Origin: Marisimplicoccus framensis_A
GTDB lineage: Bacteria > Bacteroidota > Bacteroidia > Flavobacteriales > Flavobacteriaceae
DNA: 33,431 nt
NCBI GenBank assembly: GCA_042088875.1
Contig: JBELLF010000005.1
Location: 1 to 33,431 of the forward strand
Direction of reading: 5' to 3'
A program made the position numbers and the translations under genes. Below, piece by piece: positions 7,329 to 15,573 of the stretch. The notes under the pieces were generated by a model that saw only the letters and a list, made by a program, of their open reading frames with translations, ran no database searches and was not told the DNA's origin. Position 1 is the stretch's first letter; each line of letters starts with the position of its first letter.

Positions 7329-9953
7329 ATGCCAATTCCTTCTAAATATGAACATATTGAAATTGAAAAGAAATGGTATTCATATTGGATGGAAAACAAT
7401 CTTTTTAAATCTATTCCAAATGATAAAGAACCATTTACAATTGTAATACCTCCTCCAAATGTTACTGGACTTCTTCATATGGGTCACATGCTTAACAATA
7501 CTATCCAAGATATATTAGTTAGGAGGGCTAGAATGTTAGGTAAAAATGCATGTTGGGTTCCTGGTACTGATCATGCATCGATCGCAACTGAAGCAAAAGT
7601 TGTTGAGAATCTAAAGAAAAAAGGAATAGATAAGTTAGATATTTCTAGGGATGAATTTTTAAAATACGCATGGGAGTGGACTGAAAAATATGGAGGTGGA
7701 ATACTTGAACAATTAAAAATGTTGGGATGTTCATGTGATTGGGATAGAACTAAGTTTACATTGGATGATGATATGTATGAATCTGTTTTAATTGCATTTA
7801 AAATTCTTCATGATAAAGGATTAATTTATAGAGGATACAGAATGATTAACTGGGATCCAGAGGCTAAAACTACTGTTTCTGATGAGGAAGTAAATTATGT
7901 TGAGGAACAATCAAATTTATACTATCTGAAATATAAAATCGTGGATTCAGATCAAGAGATGATTATCGCAACGACAAGACCTGAAACTATATTTGGTGAT
8001 ACTGCAGTATGTGTTAATCCTAAAGATAAAAGATATAAATCCATGATTGGTAAACAAGCTATTGTTCCAATTTGTGACAGAAAAGTACCAGTAATTGCTG
8101 ATCCTTATGTTGATGTTGAGTTTGGAACAGGATGTCTTAAGGTAACCCCTGCTCATGACATAAATGATTATAATCTAGGAAAAAAACATAACCTTGATAC
8201 TATAGATATTTTTGATACTAATGCTAATCTTAATCAACATGGTCTTCATTATGAAGGCAAAAATAGATTTGTTGTCAGAAATGAAATGGAAGATGAGCTT
8301 ATTAAAAATAAATTATTAATAAAAAAGGAAAATTATGTCCATAATGTTGGTAGATCAGAAAGAACAAATTCTGTGATTGAGCCCAAAATTTCAAAACAAT
8401 GGTTTTTAAAGATGGATGAAATAACTAAGCCAGCTATTATAAATGTATTAGAAAACGAAAACATAAAGTTCTTCCCTAAAAAATTCAAATCAACATATAA
8501 GTACTGGCTTGAAAATATAAAAGACTGGAACATATCAAGACAGCTATCTTGGGGTCATCAAATCCCTGTTTTTTATTATGGTAACGATGATGAGTATATA
8601 GTTGCTACTTCAAAAGAAGAAGCTCTTAAAAAAGCAAACGAAGACTTAAAATTAAATTTAAAAGATTCAGATCTGAGTCAGGATCAAGATGTACTTGATA
8701 CTTGGTTCTCTTCTTGGTTATGGCCAATCTCTGTATTTGATGGAATTAGAAATCCTGATAATGAAGAAATCAAATATTATTACCCTACACAAGATTTGGT
8801 TACAGGTCCTGATATAATCTTTTTTTGGGTTGCAAGAATGATAATTTCAGGTTATGAATTTAGAGACGAAAAACCATTTTCTAATGTATACTTTACTGGA
8901 ATTGTTAGAGATAAACTTAGAAGAAAAATGTCTAAACAACTTGGTAACTCACCTGATGCTATTAAATTGATTGAAGAATATGGTGCAGATTCTGTAAGAG
9001 TCGGTTTAATGCTAAGCTCAGCTGCTGGTAACGATCTTTTGTTTGATGAATCTTTATGTCAGCAAGGAAAAAATTTTACAAATAAACTCTGGAATGCATT
9101 GAGGCTTGTTGATGGTTGGGATACTGACTTACAAATTAAACAGCCTAAAGTTAATGAACTAGCAATAAATTGGTATAGAAATAAATTCAACAATACTTTA
9201 GAGTCTATAGATAGTAACTTTGAAAGTTACAGGATTTCAGATGTTTTAATGTCTTCATATAAATTGATATGGGATGACTTTTGTTCATGGTTTTTAGAAA
9301 TATTAAAACCTGAATATGGTAAGAAAATTGACCAGAAGTCAAAGTCTGATTTAATTGAATTATTTATTAAAAATTTGAAAATTATCCATCCATTTATGCC
9401 TTTTCTTTCAGAAGAAATATATCATAATCTTGAGGGCAAAGTCTCTAAACCAATAACAATAAGTTCATGGCCAAATAAGGAAGAATATGATATACAGCTG
9501 ATTAATAATTTTGAAATTACAAAAGAAATTATTTCACAAATAAGAAATTATAGAAAGGAAAAAAATATTCCTTTTAAAACATCAATTAAATTATACTGCA
9601 TTCCATCTAATAAACCAATTGGTAATATTGATGTTATTAAAAAAATTGGATTTGTTGAGGATATAATTGAATCTGAAAAAGCTGACTTTGCTTTAGTTAA
9701 ATCTTTTATAATAAAAAATTATGAGTTTTTTATTCCACTGGACGAAGGTTTTGATAAAGATTCTGAAATCAAGAAATTAAATAAAGAACTTGAATATAAT
9801 ATTGGTTTTCTTAAGTCTGTAGATAGTAAATTAAAAAACAAAAATTTTATAAGTAATGCACCTAAAGAAATTATTGATAAGGAAAAACAAAAAATTATCG
9901 ATACAGAACAAAAGATTCAATCAATAAAAAATTCATTGGATGAACTATCTTAA
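7329..9953 (+). CDS. valS: Valyl-tRNA synthetase
   Basis: An 874-residue class Ia synthetase that charges tRNA-Val. It contains the HIGH-type motif HMGH (50-53) within PPNVTGLLHMGHML, the editing (CP1) domain with ATTRPETIFGDTAV and GTGCLKVTPAHD, and a KMSKS-loop variant KMSKQ (533-537) in RRKMSKQLGNSPDA. An anticodon-binding helical domain follows, and the C-terminal 70 residues are a lysine/glutamate-rich coiled coil, the ValRS tRNA-binding arm. The start ATG follows a plausible promoter. The last 9 bases overlap the end of psd on the opposite strand. A tRNA-Val gene lies in the same window but in a separate unit. Confidence 0.98.
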   Translation: MPIPSKYEHIEIEKKWYSYWMENNLFKSIPNDKEPFTIVIPPPNVTGLLHMGHMLNNTIQDILVRRARMLGKNACWVPGTDHASIATEAKVVENLKKKGIDKLDISRDEFLKYAWEWTEKYGGGILEQLKMLGCSCDWDRTKFTLDDDMYESVLIAFKILHDKGLIYRGYRMINWDPEAKTTVSDEEVNYVEEQSNLYYLKYKIVDSDQEMIIATTRPETIFGDTAVCVNPKDKRYKSMIGKQAIVPICDRKVPVIADPYVDVEFGTGCLKVTPAHDINDYNLGKKHNLDTIDIFDTNANLNQHGLHYEGKNRFVVRNEMEDELIKNKLLIKKENYVHNVGRSERTNSVIEPKISKQWFLKMDEITKPAIINVLENENIKFFPKKFKSTYKYWLENIKDWNISRQLSWGHQIPVFYYGNDDEYIVATSKEEALKKANEDLKLNLKDSDLSQDQDVLDTWFSSWLWPISVFDGIRNPDNEEIKYYYPTQDLVTGPDIIFFWVARMIISGYEFRDEKPFSNVYFTGIVRDKLRRKMSKQLGNSPDAIKLIEEYGADSVRVGLMLSSAAGNDLLFDESLCQQGKNFTNKLWNALRLVDGWDTDLQIKQPKVNELAINWYRNKFNNTLESIDSNFESYRISDVLMSSYKLIWDDFCSWFLEILKPEYGKKIDQKSKSDLIELFIKNLKIIHPFMPFLSEEIYHNLEGKVSKPITISSWPNKEEYDIQLINNFEITKEIISQIRNYRKEKNIPFKTSIKLYCIPSNKPIGNIDVIKKIGFVEDIIESEKADFALVKSFIIKNYEFFIPLDEGFDKDSEIKKLNKELEYNIGFLKSVDSKLKNKNFISNAPKEIIDKEKQKIIDTEQKIQSIKNSLDELS

Positions 9954-10598
9954 TTTAGCTATTTCAGAGATTCCTCCAACAACCCTATCACCCTTATTTA
10001 CATTAAGTTTTGATTTCAAAGGAATAAATAGATCTACTCTTGACCCAAATTTAATAAATCCTGAGTCATCACCTTGCTCTACCTTTGAATCTACTTTTGC
10101 ATAATTAACAATTCTTCTAGCAACCATTCCAGCAATTTGTCTATACATAATATTTCCAAAATTTTCATTTTTTAATACTACAGTGGTTCTTTCATTTTTT
10201 TCAGAAGATTTAGGATGCCAAGCAACAAAATACCTACCATGATGATGTTTTGAGAATAAAACTTCTCCTGATACAGGATATCTATTTACATGAACATCAA
10301 GTGGAGATAGAAAAATAGAGATCTGTAATCTTCTATCTTTAAAAAACTCATTTTCAAAAACTTCCTCAATATTGACAATTTTACCATCTGCTGGACTGAT
10401 TATAATTGATTGATTTTTATTTAGTTCTCTATTAGGATTTCTAAAAAACCATAAAATCATAATAAATTTTAATAAAATTGTTCCTTGTAATACTTGTTTT
10501 AATAATTCGGAGTCAATAAGAATTTCAATAGATATTACCAATGAGGCACTGATAAGAAAATCAAAAATTATAATATTAAAGCCTTCCTTATGAAACAT
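9945..10598 (-). CDS. psd: Phosphatidylserine decarboxylase, short archaetidylserine-type
   Basis: A 217-residue pyruvoyl enzyme that makes phosphatidylethanolamine from phosphatidylserine at the inner membrane. Two membrane segments (about 7-27 and 36-52) are followed by FFRNPNR, SPADGKIV (D71) and IFLSPLDVHVNRYP (H103). The self-cleavage site is the G-S pair in KFGSRVDLF (G185-S186), which should give a short alpha chain carrying the pyruvoyl group. The length fits the short, roughly 220-residue class rather than the longer E. coli type. Its ATG shares one base with the cdsA stop (TAATG), placing two successive steps of phospholipid synthesis in one transcript. Confidence 0.95.
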   Translation of the reverse strand: MFHKEGFNIIIFDFLISASLVISIEILIDSELLKQVLQGTILLKFIMILWFFRNPNRELNKNQSIIISPADGKIVNIEEVFENEFFKDRRLQISIFLSPLDVHVNRYPVSGEVLFSKHHHGRYFVAWHPKSSEKNERTTVVLKNENFGNIMYRQIAGMVARRIVNYAKVDSKVEQGDDSGFIKFGSRVDLFIPLKSKLNVNKGDRVVGGISEIAKLR

Positions 10599-11251
10599 TA
10601 TAAAATGGTTATTATTAGAACAATAAAGGAATTACCAATTGCACTATCTAATCTATCAAATAAGCCTCCGTGTCCAGGTATTATATTTCCGCTATCTTTT
10701 ACATCAGCTTTTCTCTTAATTTTGGATTGAACAATATCTCCAAAAAGTCCAAAAATTGGTATAATTAATCCAAGCACTATAGTTTTCCAGAAAGGGAATA
10801 TTTCTTGTATAAAATTAAATGAAACATAACTGAATAAAACTGAACAAAATAATCCACCAATAAAACCCTCCCACGTTTTATTTGGTGAAGCTTCAATTTT
10901 TAAACTATTTCTACCAAATAATGATCCAAAAAAATAAGACATAGTATCACTTATCCATATTAAAATAAAAATAAATAAGATTAGATATGGATTGTATATA
11001 GCATTGCCACTAAATGGAATATAAATTAGTGCTATCATTGATACTGAAACATATAACGGGGGAATAAATGGATGATTATACTTATATCCCTTAAATTTAA
11101 TTTTCTGATACAGTGAATTAGCTTCATATGTTGATATTAAAGTAAAAATTAAAAAAACAGTTATGAATGTTTCCATACTAATAACTATTGATGCAAAAAT
11201 TATTACTATGTAGAGAATTCCACTAATTAACCTTGGAAGGAAATTAATCAT
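10598..11251 (-). CDS. cdsA: Phosphatidate cytidylyltransferase (CDP-diglyceride synthase)
   Basis: A 217-residue polytopic membrane protein that makes CDP-diacylglycerol from phosphatidate and CTP. The C-terminal signature is complete: SKIKRKADVKDSGNIIPGHG, then GLFDRLDS. The preceding ISDTMSYFFGSLFGRN and SPNKTWEGFIGG are also characteristic. I count six to seven membrane spans, and the protein is a little shorter than most homologues. The start is the ATG at 11249-11251; a GTG one codon earlier is also possible. It overlaps the LUD gene upstream by 8 bases and psd downstream by 1. It supplies precursor for phosphatidylserine, the substrate of Psd. Confidence 0.95.
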   Translation of the reverse strand: MINFLPRLISGILYIVIIFASIVISMETFITVFLIFTLISTYEANSLYQKIKFKGYKYNHPFIPPLYVSVSMIALIYIPFSGNAIYNPYLILFIFILIWISDTMSYFFGSLFGRNSLKIEASPNKTWEGFIGGLFCSVLFSYVSFNFIQEIFPFWKTIVLGLIIPIFGLFGDIVQSKIKRKADVKDSGNIIPGHGGLFDRLDSAIGNSFIVLIITIL

Positions 11252-11825
11252 CACTTAAAATAAGGTAAATATCTTTGGCACTATTACCATAAGCTAAAAA
11301 GTTATCTTCATTAAGTTTATTTTTTACTACGATAGTTGTAATATTTGAAGGATAATTTTTTTTATACTTATGTTTAAGGTTGGTCATACCTTCACTTAAA
11401 TCTGTTACAAATTGATCCATACGAGCTAATACTATTACTACTGGAGGAAGATTTTCTATCCTATTATTTTTAATTTGTTTATTAGAAATCAATATTCTTC
11501 CTGAATTTGAAAGTAAAAATTCACATCCTGTAACCAGAGCTTTAACCTTTTGGTTATCAATATTTCGAATTAACCTAATATTAAGATTTTTTGATATGTC
11601 CGAATCAAGTGAACAAACATTATCTATTTTCCAATTATTTTCTAAAATTATCTTTTCAAAGATTTCTTTTGTAGAATTTTCATGATCTAGATAGATAAAT
11701 CTTCCACCAGAGCCTGTAAAATTTTTTGCAAATATTAAATCCAGAGAAGATTTATTAGATATAGATGTATCATCAGGCTCCAGATTATACTTTTTCTTTT
11801 TTTTAAAAAAGTTCCAAAAGTCCAA
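11244..11825 (-). CDS. LUD (LutC/YkgG-like) domain protein of unknown role
   Basis: A 193-residue soluble protein. The central and C-terminal parts match the LUD fold: ALVTGCEFLLSNSGRILIS (96-114), LPPVVIVLARMDQFV (126-140) and a C-terminal YGNSAKDIYLIL (179-190) where LutC proteins have GPSRTADIE-like sequence. The N-terminus is a lysine-rich stretch (FFKKKKK). LutC proteins act in lactate oxidation with LutA and LutB, but neither partner is nearby. Instead the gene sits between ftsH and cdsA, an order I associate with Flavobacteriia generally, so a link to membrane or lipid homeostasis is an inference only. No ATG lies near the N-terminus; the start is read as the TTG at 11823-11825, 5 bases after the ftsH stop. 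Confidence 0.75.
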   Translation of the reverse strand: MDFWNFFKKKKKYNLEPDDTSISNKSSLDLIFAKNFTGSGGRFIYLDHENSTKEIFEKIILENNWKIDNVCSLDSDISKNLNIRLIRNIDNQKVKALVTGCEFLLSNSGRILISNKQIKNNRIENLPPVVIVLARMDQFVTDLSEGMTNLKHKYKKNYPSNITTIVVKNKLNEDNFLAYGNSAKDIYLILSDD

Positions 11826-11830
11826 AATAG

Positions 11831-13765
11831 TTATTTTTTATTATCATACTTTTCATCTTTTTTAAATGGTCTTTCGCCAAGAATTTTAATGAGGTCTTCT
11901 TTAAAGATTACCTCTTTTTCTAATAATCTTTTTGCAAGTTCTGATAGTTTGTTTTTGTTCTTTCTAAGAATATCACAAGCTCTTTTATATTGTTTTTCAA
12001 TAATTAGTGATATTTCTTGATCAATCTTTTTTGCAGTTTCTTCAGAGTATGGCTTAGTAAAATTATAATCAGTCTGATCGCTTGAATCATAGTATGTTAT
12101 GTTACCTATCTTATCATTTAATCCATAAATAGAGACAATTGCTCTTGCTTGTTTGGTAACTTTTTCTAAATCACTTAGAGCTCCTGTTGATATTTTATTA
12201 AAAATGATCTTTTCCGCAGCTCTTCCACCTAGTGTAGCACACATTTCGTCAAGCATTTGTTCCGTCCTAACAATCATTCTTTCCTCTGGTAAATACCATG
12301 CAGCACCTAAAGACTGTCCTCTTGGGACTATTGTTACTTTAACAAGAGGAGCTGCGTGTTCAAGAAGCCAACTTACAATTGCATGTCCAGCCTCATGAAA
12401 AGCTATTGTATTCTTCTCTTCTTTTGTAATTATTTTATTCTTTTTTTCTAAACCTCCTACAATTCTATCTACTGCATCAAGGAAATCTTGTTTACCAACA
12501 GATTTTTTATTGTTTCTGGCAGCTATTAATGCCGCTTCATTACAGACATTTGCAATATCTGCTCCAGAAAATCCAGGTGTTTGTTTTGCTAAAAAGTCAA
12601 TATCTAAAGCTCTACTCTTTTTTAATGGCTTTAAATGAACCTGAAAAATTTCTCTTCTTTCATTCAAATCAGGAAGATCAACAAATATTTGTCTATCAAA
12701 TCTTCCAGCCCTCATTAATGCTTTATCAAGAACATCAGCTCTATTGGTAGCAGCAACAACTATAACATTAGTATCTGTACCAAAACCATCCATTTCTGTT
12801 AAAAGTTGATTAAGAGTATTTTCTCTTTCATCATTGGATCCAGTAATATTACTTCTTCCCCTAGCTCTTCCGATAGCATCTATTTCATCAATAAAAATTA
12901 TTGATGGTGATTTATCTTTTGCCTGCTTAAATAGATCTCTAACCCTTGAAGCTCCAACTCCAACAAACATCTCGACAAAGTCAGAACCAGATAGAGAAAA
13001 GAAAGGAACTTTTGCTTCGCCTGCCACTGCTTTTGCAAGAAGAGTTTTTCCAGTTCCTGGTGCACCAACTAAGAGAGCTCCTTTTGGAATTTTACCACCT
13101 AATACAGTATATTTTTTTGGATTCTTTAAAAAATCAACTATCTCTTGAACTTCTTCCTTAGCACCTTCAAGACCAGCTACATCCTTAAATGTGGTCTTTA
13201 CTGATGTATTCTGATCAAAAAGTTTTGCTTTTGATTTACCAATATTAAAAATTTGTCCACCTGCACCTCCTGCACCACCAGACATTCTTCTCATTAGAAA
13301 AATCCATACTCCAATTATTATAATAATTGGTAAAAATCCTAAGAGAACATCAAGCCATCTATTTTCCATTGTCATAAATTCAATTGAAAAATCAAGGTCT
13401 TGCGTCTGTTTAATTTGCTGAAGATTAGTTTCAAACAACTCTGGAGTACCAATTTCAAATTGGTAATGTGGACCAGCTAAGTTGTCCTGTCCTAAAAAGG
13501 TTTTTGATCTAGCTCTTTTATGGATGTCTTTTTCGAGAGCATTTTCATTTAATGTTACTCTGGCATATCTCTGATTAATTATGGTAACTCTCTCTACATC
13601 TCCATTTCTAAGATAGTTTTCAAAAGATGATATATCAGTTGGTTGAGTACTTTGAATACCATTATCAACACCAAGTAGGCCAATACTGATTATGAAAAAG
13701 ACAATAGATGCATAGAACCAGTATATATTAATCTTTGATTTATTTTTATTTTTCTTGTTTGCCAT
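11831..13765 (-). CDS. ftsH: ATP-dependent zinc metalloprotease FtsH
   Basis: A 644-residue membrane-anchored AAA+ protease that extracts and degrades membrane and regulatory proteins. Two transmembrane helices (about 14-33 and 138-158) flank a periplasmic domain. A glycine-rich linker (162-170) precedes the AAA+ module: Walker A GAPGTGKT (234-241), Walker B IIFIDEID (289-296), the pore loop FVEMFVG (263-269) and SRH arginines in MRAGRFDR (R352, R355). The protease domain has HEAGH (457-461), with D532 (GALSDLEKVT) as the likely third zinc ligand. The C-terminus is charged and lysine-rich. The ATG is 2 bases after the rsfS stop. The downstream lipid genes are notable because E. coli FtsH controls the phospholipid/LPS balance, though no such regulation is shown here. 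Confidence 0.98.
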   Translation of the reverse strand: MANKKNKNKSKINIYWFYASIVFFIISIGLLGVDNGIQSTQPTDISSFENYLRNGDVERVTIINQRYARVTLNENALEKDIHKRARSKTFLGQDNLAGPHYQFEIGTPELFETNLQQIKQTQDLDFSIEFMTMENRWLDVLLGFLPIIIIIGVWIFLMRRMSGGAGGAGGQIFNIGKSKAKLFDQNTSVKTTFKDVAGLEGAKEEVQEIVDFLKNPKKYTVLGGKIPKGALLVGAPGTGKTLLAKAVAGEAKVPFFSLSGSDFVEMFVGVGASRVRDLFKQAKDKSPSIIFIDEIDAIGRARGRSNITGSNDERENTLNQLLTEMDGFGTDTNVIVVAATNRADVLDKALMRAGRFDRQIFVDLPDLNERREIFQVHLKPLKKSRALDIDFLAKQTPGFSGADIANVCNEAALIAARNNKKSVGKQDFLDAVDRIVGGLEKKNKIITKEEKNTIAFHEAGHAIVSWLLEHAAPLVKVTIVPRGQSLGAAWYLPEERMIVRTEQMLDEMCATLGGRAAEKIIFNKISTGALSDLEKVTKQARAIVSIYGLNDKIGNITYYDSSDQTDYNFTKPYSEETAKKIDQEISLIIEKQYKRACDILRKNKNKLSELAKRLLEKEVIFKEDLIKILGERPFKKDEKYDNKK

Positions 13766-13767
13766 TT

Positions 13768-14139
13768 TTAAGCATTTAATTCAACATTTCTAATTTTTGC
13801 ATCACCCCAAAGATTCTCAATATCATAATATTCTCTAATTTCACTTTGAAAGACATGTACAACTACATCTACATAATCAATTAGAACCCATTCTTGATTT
13901 TCATTTCCTTCGATACTAAATGGTTTTTCTTTTAACTCTTTACTTACATGCTTTCTAATAGAACTAACAATTGCTGAAACATGAGTATTTGATGTACCGG
14001 TACAGATTATAAAATGTCCACATACAGTATTAGTAATATCTGTAAGATCCATAATAACTAAATCTAAACCCTTTACATCTTCGACACCAAAAATTATTTT
14101 AGTAATTAATTCAGATTCTGATGATTTGGGTTTAACCAT
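13768..14139 (-). CDS. rsfS: Ribosomal silencing factor RsfS
   Basis: A 123-residue protein of the RsfS/DUF143 (Iojap) family, which binds L14 on the 50S subunit and blocks subunit joining under nutrient limitation. Family hallmarks are DLTDITNTVCGHFIICTGTS (31-50), the basic helix VSSIRKHVSKELKEKP, GNENQEWVLIDYVDVVVHVF and YYDIENLWGDA. The length is normal. It is the first gene of the five-gene unit rsfS-ftsH-LUD-cdsA-psd. An exact -7 promoter box lies 16 bases before its ATG. Confidence 0.95.
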   Translation of the reverse strand: MVKPKSSESELITKIIFGVEDVKGLDLVIMDLTDITNTVCGHFIICTGTSNTHVSAIVSSIRKHVSKELKEKPFSIEGNENQEWVLIDYVDVVVHVFQSEIREYYDIENLWGDAKIRNVELNA

Positions 14140-14155
14140 TAAACTTTTCTTTATT

Positions 14156-14163
14156 CAAATTTA
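14156..14163 (-). promoter_or_regulatory. -7 promoter box for rsfS-ftsH-LUD-cdsA-psd
   Basis: On the minus strand this reads TAAATTTG, an exact TAnnTTTG match, 16 bases before the rsfS ATG, giving a leader of about 12 bases. No TTG is found at the expected -33 distance. The box lies within the 38-base rsfS/birA divergent gap. Confidence 0.45.
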
Positions 14164-14177
14164 TTACTTTTAATAAT

Positions 14178-14906
14178 ATGAGTCATTATAACATAATCAA
14201 AGTTAATGCCACTAGGTCTACAAATGACAAGGTGAAGATGTTAATTAAATCAAAAAAAATTAATAATAAGGATGTTTTATGCGCAAAATATCAATATAAG
14301 GGTAGAGGTCAACAAACTAACAGGTGGTTCTCAAGTTATGGAAACAATCTCTTATGCTCATTATATCTTCAATTTGATAAAGATTTTAATGTACCTATAT
14401 ATGCATTAAACTTTGTAACCTCTCTTTCAGTTCTTAATACTGTAAAATTTTTTAGTAATGAAAAAACCTTAATTAAGTGGCCAAACGACATTTTGTCAGG
14501 AAATCATAAGATATCAGGAATTTTAATTGAGAATATTTTTATGGGTAACGACTTATCTTCTTCAATTATAGGTATTGGTATTAACGTTAATCAAACACGA
14601 TATAAAAATCTTAGGCATGTAACATCATTAAAAAAAATAACTGGTAAAAATATTGACCCTGATAAAATTCTAGATCAATTACTTAAAGATTATGATATTT
14701 ATTTTAAAAGAATTCATGACATAAATTATTTGTCTAAAGAAGTTCATAAAAATTTATATGGAAAGAATAAATGTAAATTTCTAATCAAAGAAAAAATATT
14801 TAATGGAAAGGTTGAAAGGGTTTTAAATAATGGAAATTTAGTTGCCTATATAGAAACTATTGGATCTAAAGAATTTAGATCTTCAGAGATAAAAATTATT
14901 TATTAA
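14178..14906 (+). CDS. birA: Biotin--[acetyl-CoA-carboxylase] ligase, monofunctional
   Basis: A 242-residue protein that activates biotin with ATP and transfers it to the carboxyl carrier protein of acetyl-CoA carboxylase and related enzymes. The catalytic loop is GRGQQTNRWFSS (42-53), followed by the biotin-site motifs LIKWPNDIL and KISGILIEN and by IIGIGINVN. There is no N-terminal DNA-binding domain, so it should be a plain ligase and not a biotin repressor. The C-terminal SH3-like domain is present. It is transcribed alone, divergent from rsfS. Only a near-match -7 box (TACTTTTA, 14165-14172) lies upstream. Its stop overlaps the pyrE stop on the other strand by 4 bases. Confidence 0.94.
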   Translation: MSHYNIIKVNATRSTNDKVKMLIKSKKINNKDVLCAKYQYKGRGQQTNRWFSSYGNNLLCSLYLQFDKDFNVPIYALNFVTSLSVLNTVKFFSNEKTLIKWPNDILSGNHKISGILIENIFMGNDLSSSIIGIGINVNQTRYKNLRHVTSLKKITGKNIDPDKILDQLLKDYDIYFKRIHDINYLSKEVHKNLYGKNKCKFLIKEKIFNGKVERVLNNGNLVAYIETIGSKEFRSSEIKIIY

Positions 14907-15541
14907 ACCCATTTATCAGGATCCTTTCTCCAATCCTTAAGTCTAGCTGCCTCATCTATAGATATAGACCCCTCAGACAAAATCATTTCAACTAAAGTAT
15001 TGTAATCTGCCAATGAGTTAATTGAAATATCTTCATTTTGAAACCTCTCATTTGCAAATTCAAAGTTATATGAGAATATAGAAAGCATTCCACTGACAGT
15101 AAAATTTTCATTTCTAAGAGCATTTATAGCATTTAAACTACTCTTTCCTGTGCTTATCAAATCTTCAATAACAAGAACTTCAGATTCTTTATCAATGAAA
15201 CCTTCAATCTGATTTTTTAATCCATGACTTTTAGGCTCTGGCCTGACATAAGAATAAGGAAGATTTAATCTTTCTGCAATCAATGCTCCAATTGCTATTG
15301 CACCAGAAGCAACTCCTGTAATTGAAATATTTTGTCCGTATTTATTTTTAATAATTTCAGACATTTTATCTGCAATGAATTTTCTAATCTTAGGATATGA
15401 TAGCAATAATCTATTATCACAATAAATTGGAGATTTTATACCACTTGTCCATGTGAACGGATTTTTGGTATTTAATTTAATTGCATTAATTTGTGTGAGA
15501 TAATTTATAGTCTGCTCAGCAACTTTTTTATCTAAAACCAT
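14903..15541 (-). CDS. pyrE: Orotate phosphoribosyltransferase
   Basis: A 212-residue enzyme that joins orotate to PRPP to give orotidine 5'-phosphate in pyrimidine synthesis. The PRPP-binding motif is VLVIEDLISTGKSS. FTWTSGIKSPIYCDNR at the N-terminus contains the orotate/PRPP contacts, and YVRPEPKSHGLKNQIEG is the mobile catalytic loop. Length and N-terminus (NAIKLNTKNPFTW) are typical of Bacteroidota, which supports the ATG at 15539-15541. It is divergent from the NUDIX gene across only 8 bases, so its promoter must lie within the first codons of that gene. The 3' end overlaps birA by 4 bases. Confidence 0.96.
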   Translation of the reverse strand: MVLDKKVAEQTINYLTQINAIKLNTKNPFTWTSGIKSPIYCDNRLLLSYPKIRKFIADKMSEIIKNKYGQNISITGVASGAIAIGALIAERLNLPYSYVRPEPKSHGLKNQIEGFIDKESEVLVIEDLISTGKSSLNAINALRNENFTVSGMLSIFSYNFEFANERFQNEDISINSLADYNTLVEMILSEGSISIDEAARLKDWRKDPDKWV

Positions 15542-15546
15542 TAGTA

Positions 15547-15573
15547 CAAATGTATAAAGTTTTTTTCAACCAA
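15547..15573 (-). promoter_or_regulatory. Promoter for pyrE, lying across the NUDIX gene start
   Basis: On the minus strand an exact -7 box TACATTTG (15547-15554) is preceded by TTG (15571-15573) 16 bases upstream. The -7 box covers the ATG of the divergent NUDIX gene and the -33 lies in its eighth codon. Transcription would begin only a few bases from the pyrE ATG, so the message may be nearly leaderless. Confidence 0.5.

Noticed and set aside
12834..13161. Overlapping plus-strand frames of 71-104 codons inside ftsH
   Set aside because: They are antisense to the AAA+ module of ftsH and have no domain, promoter or start context of their own.
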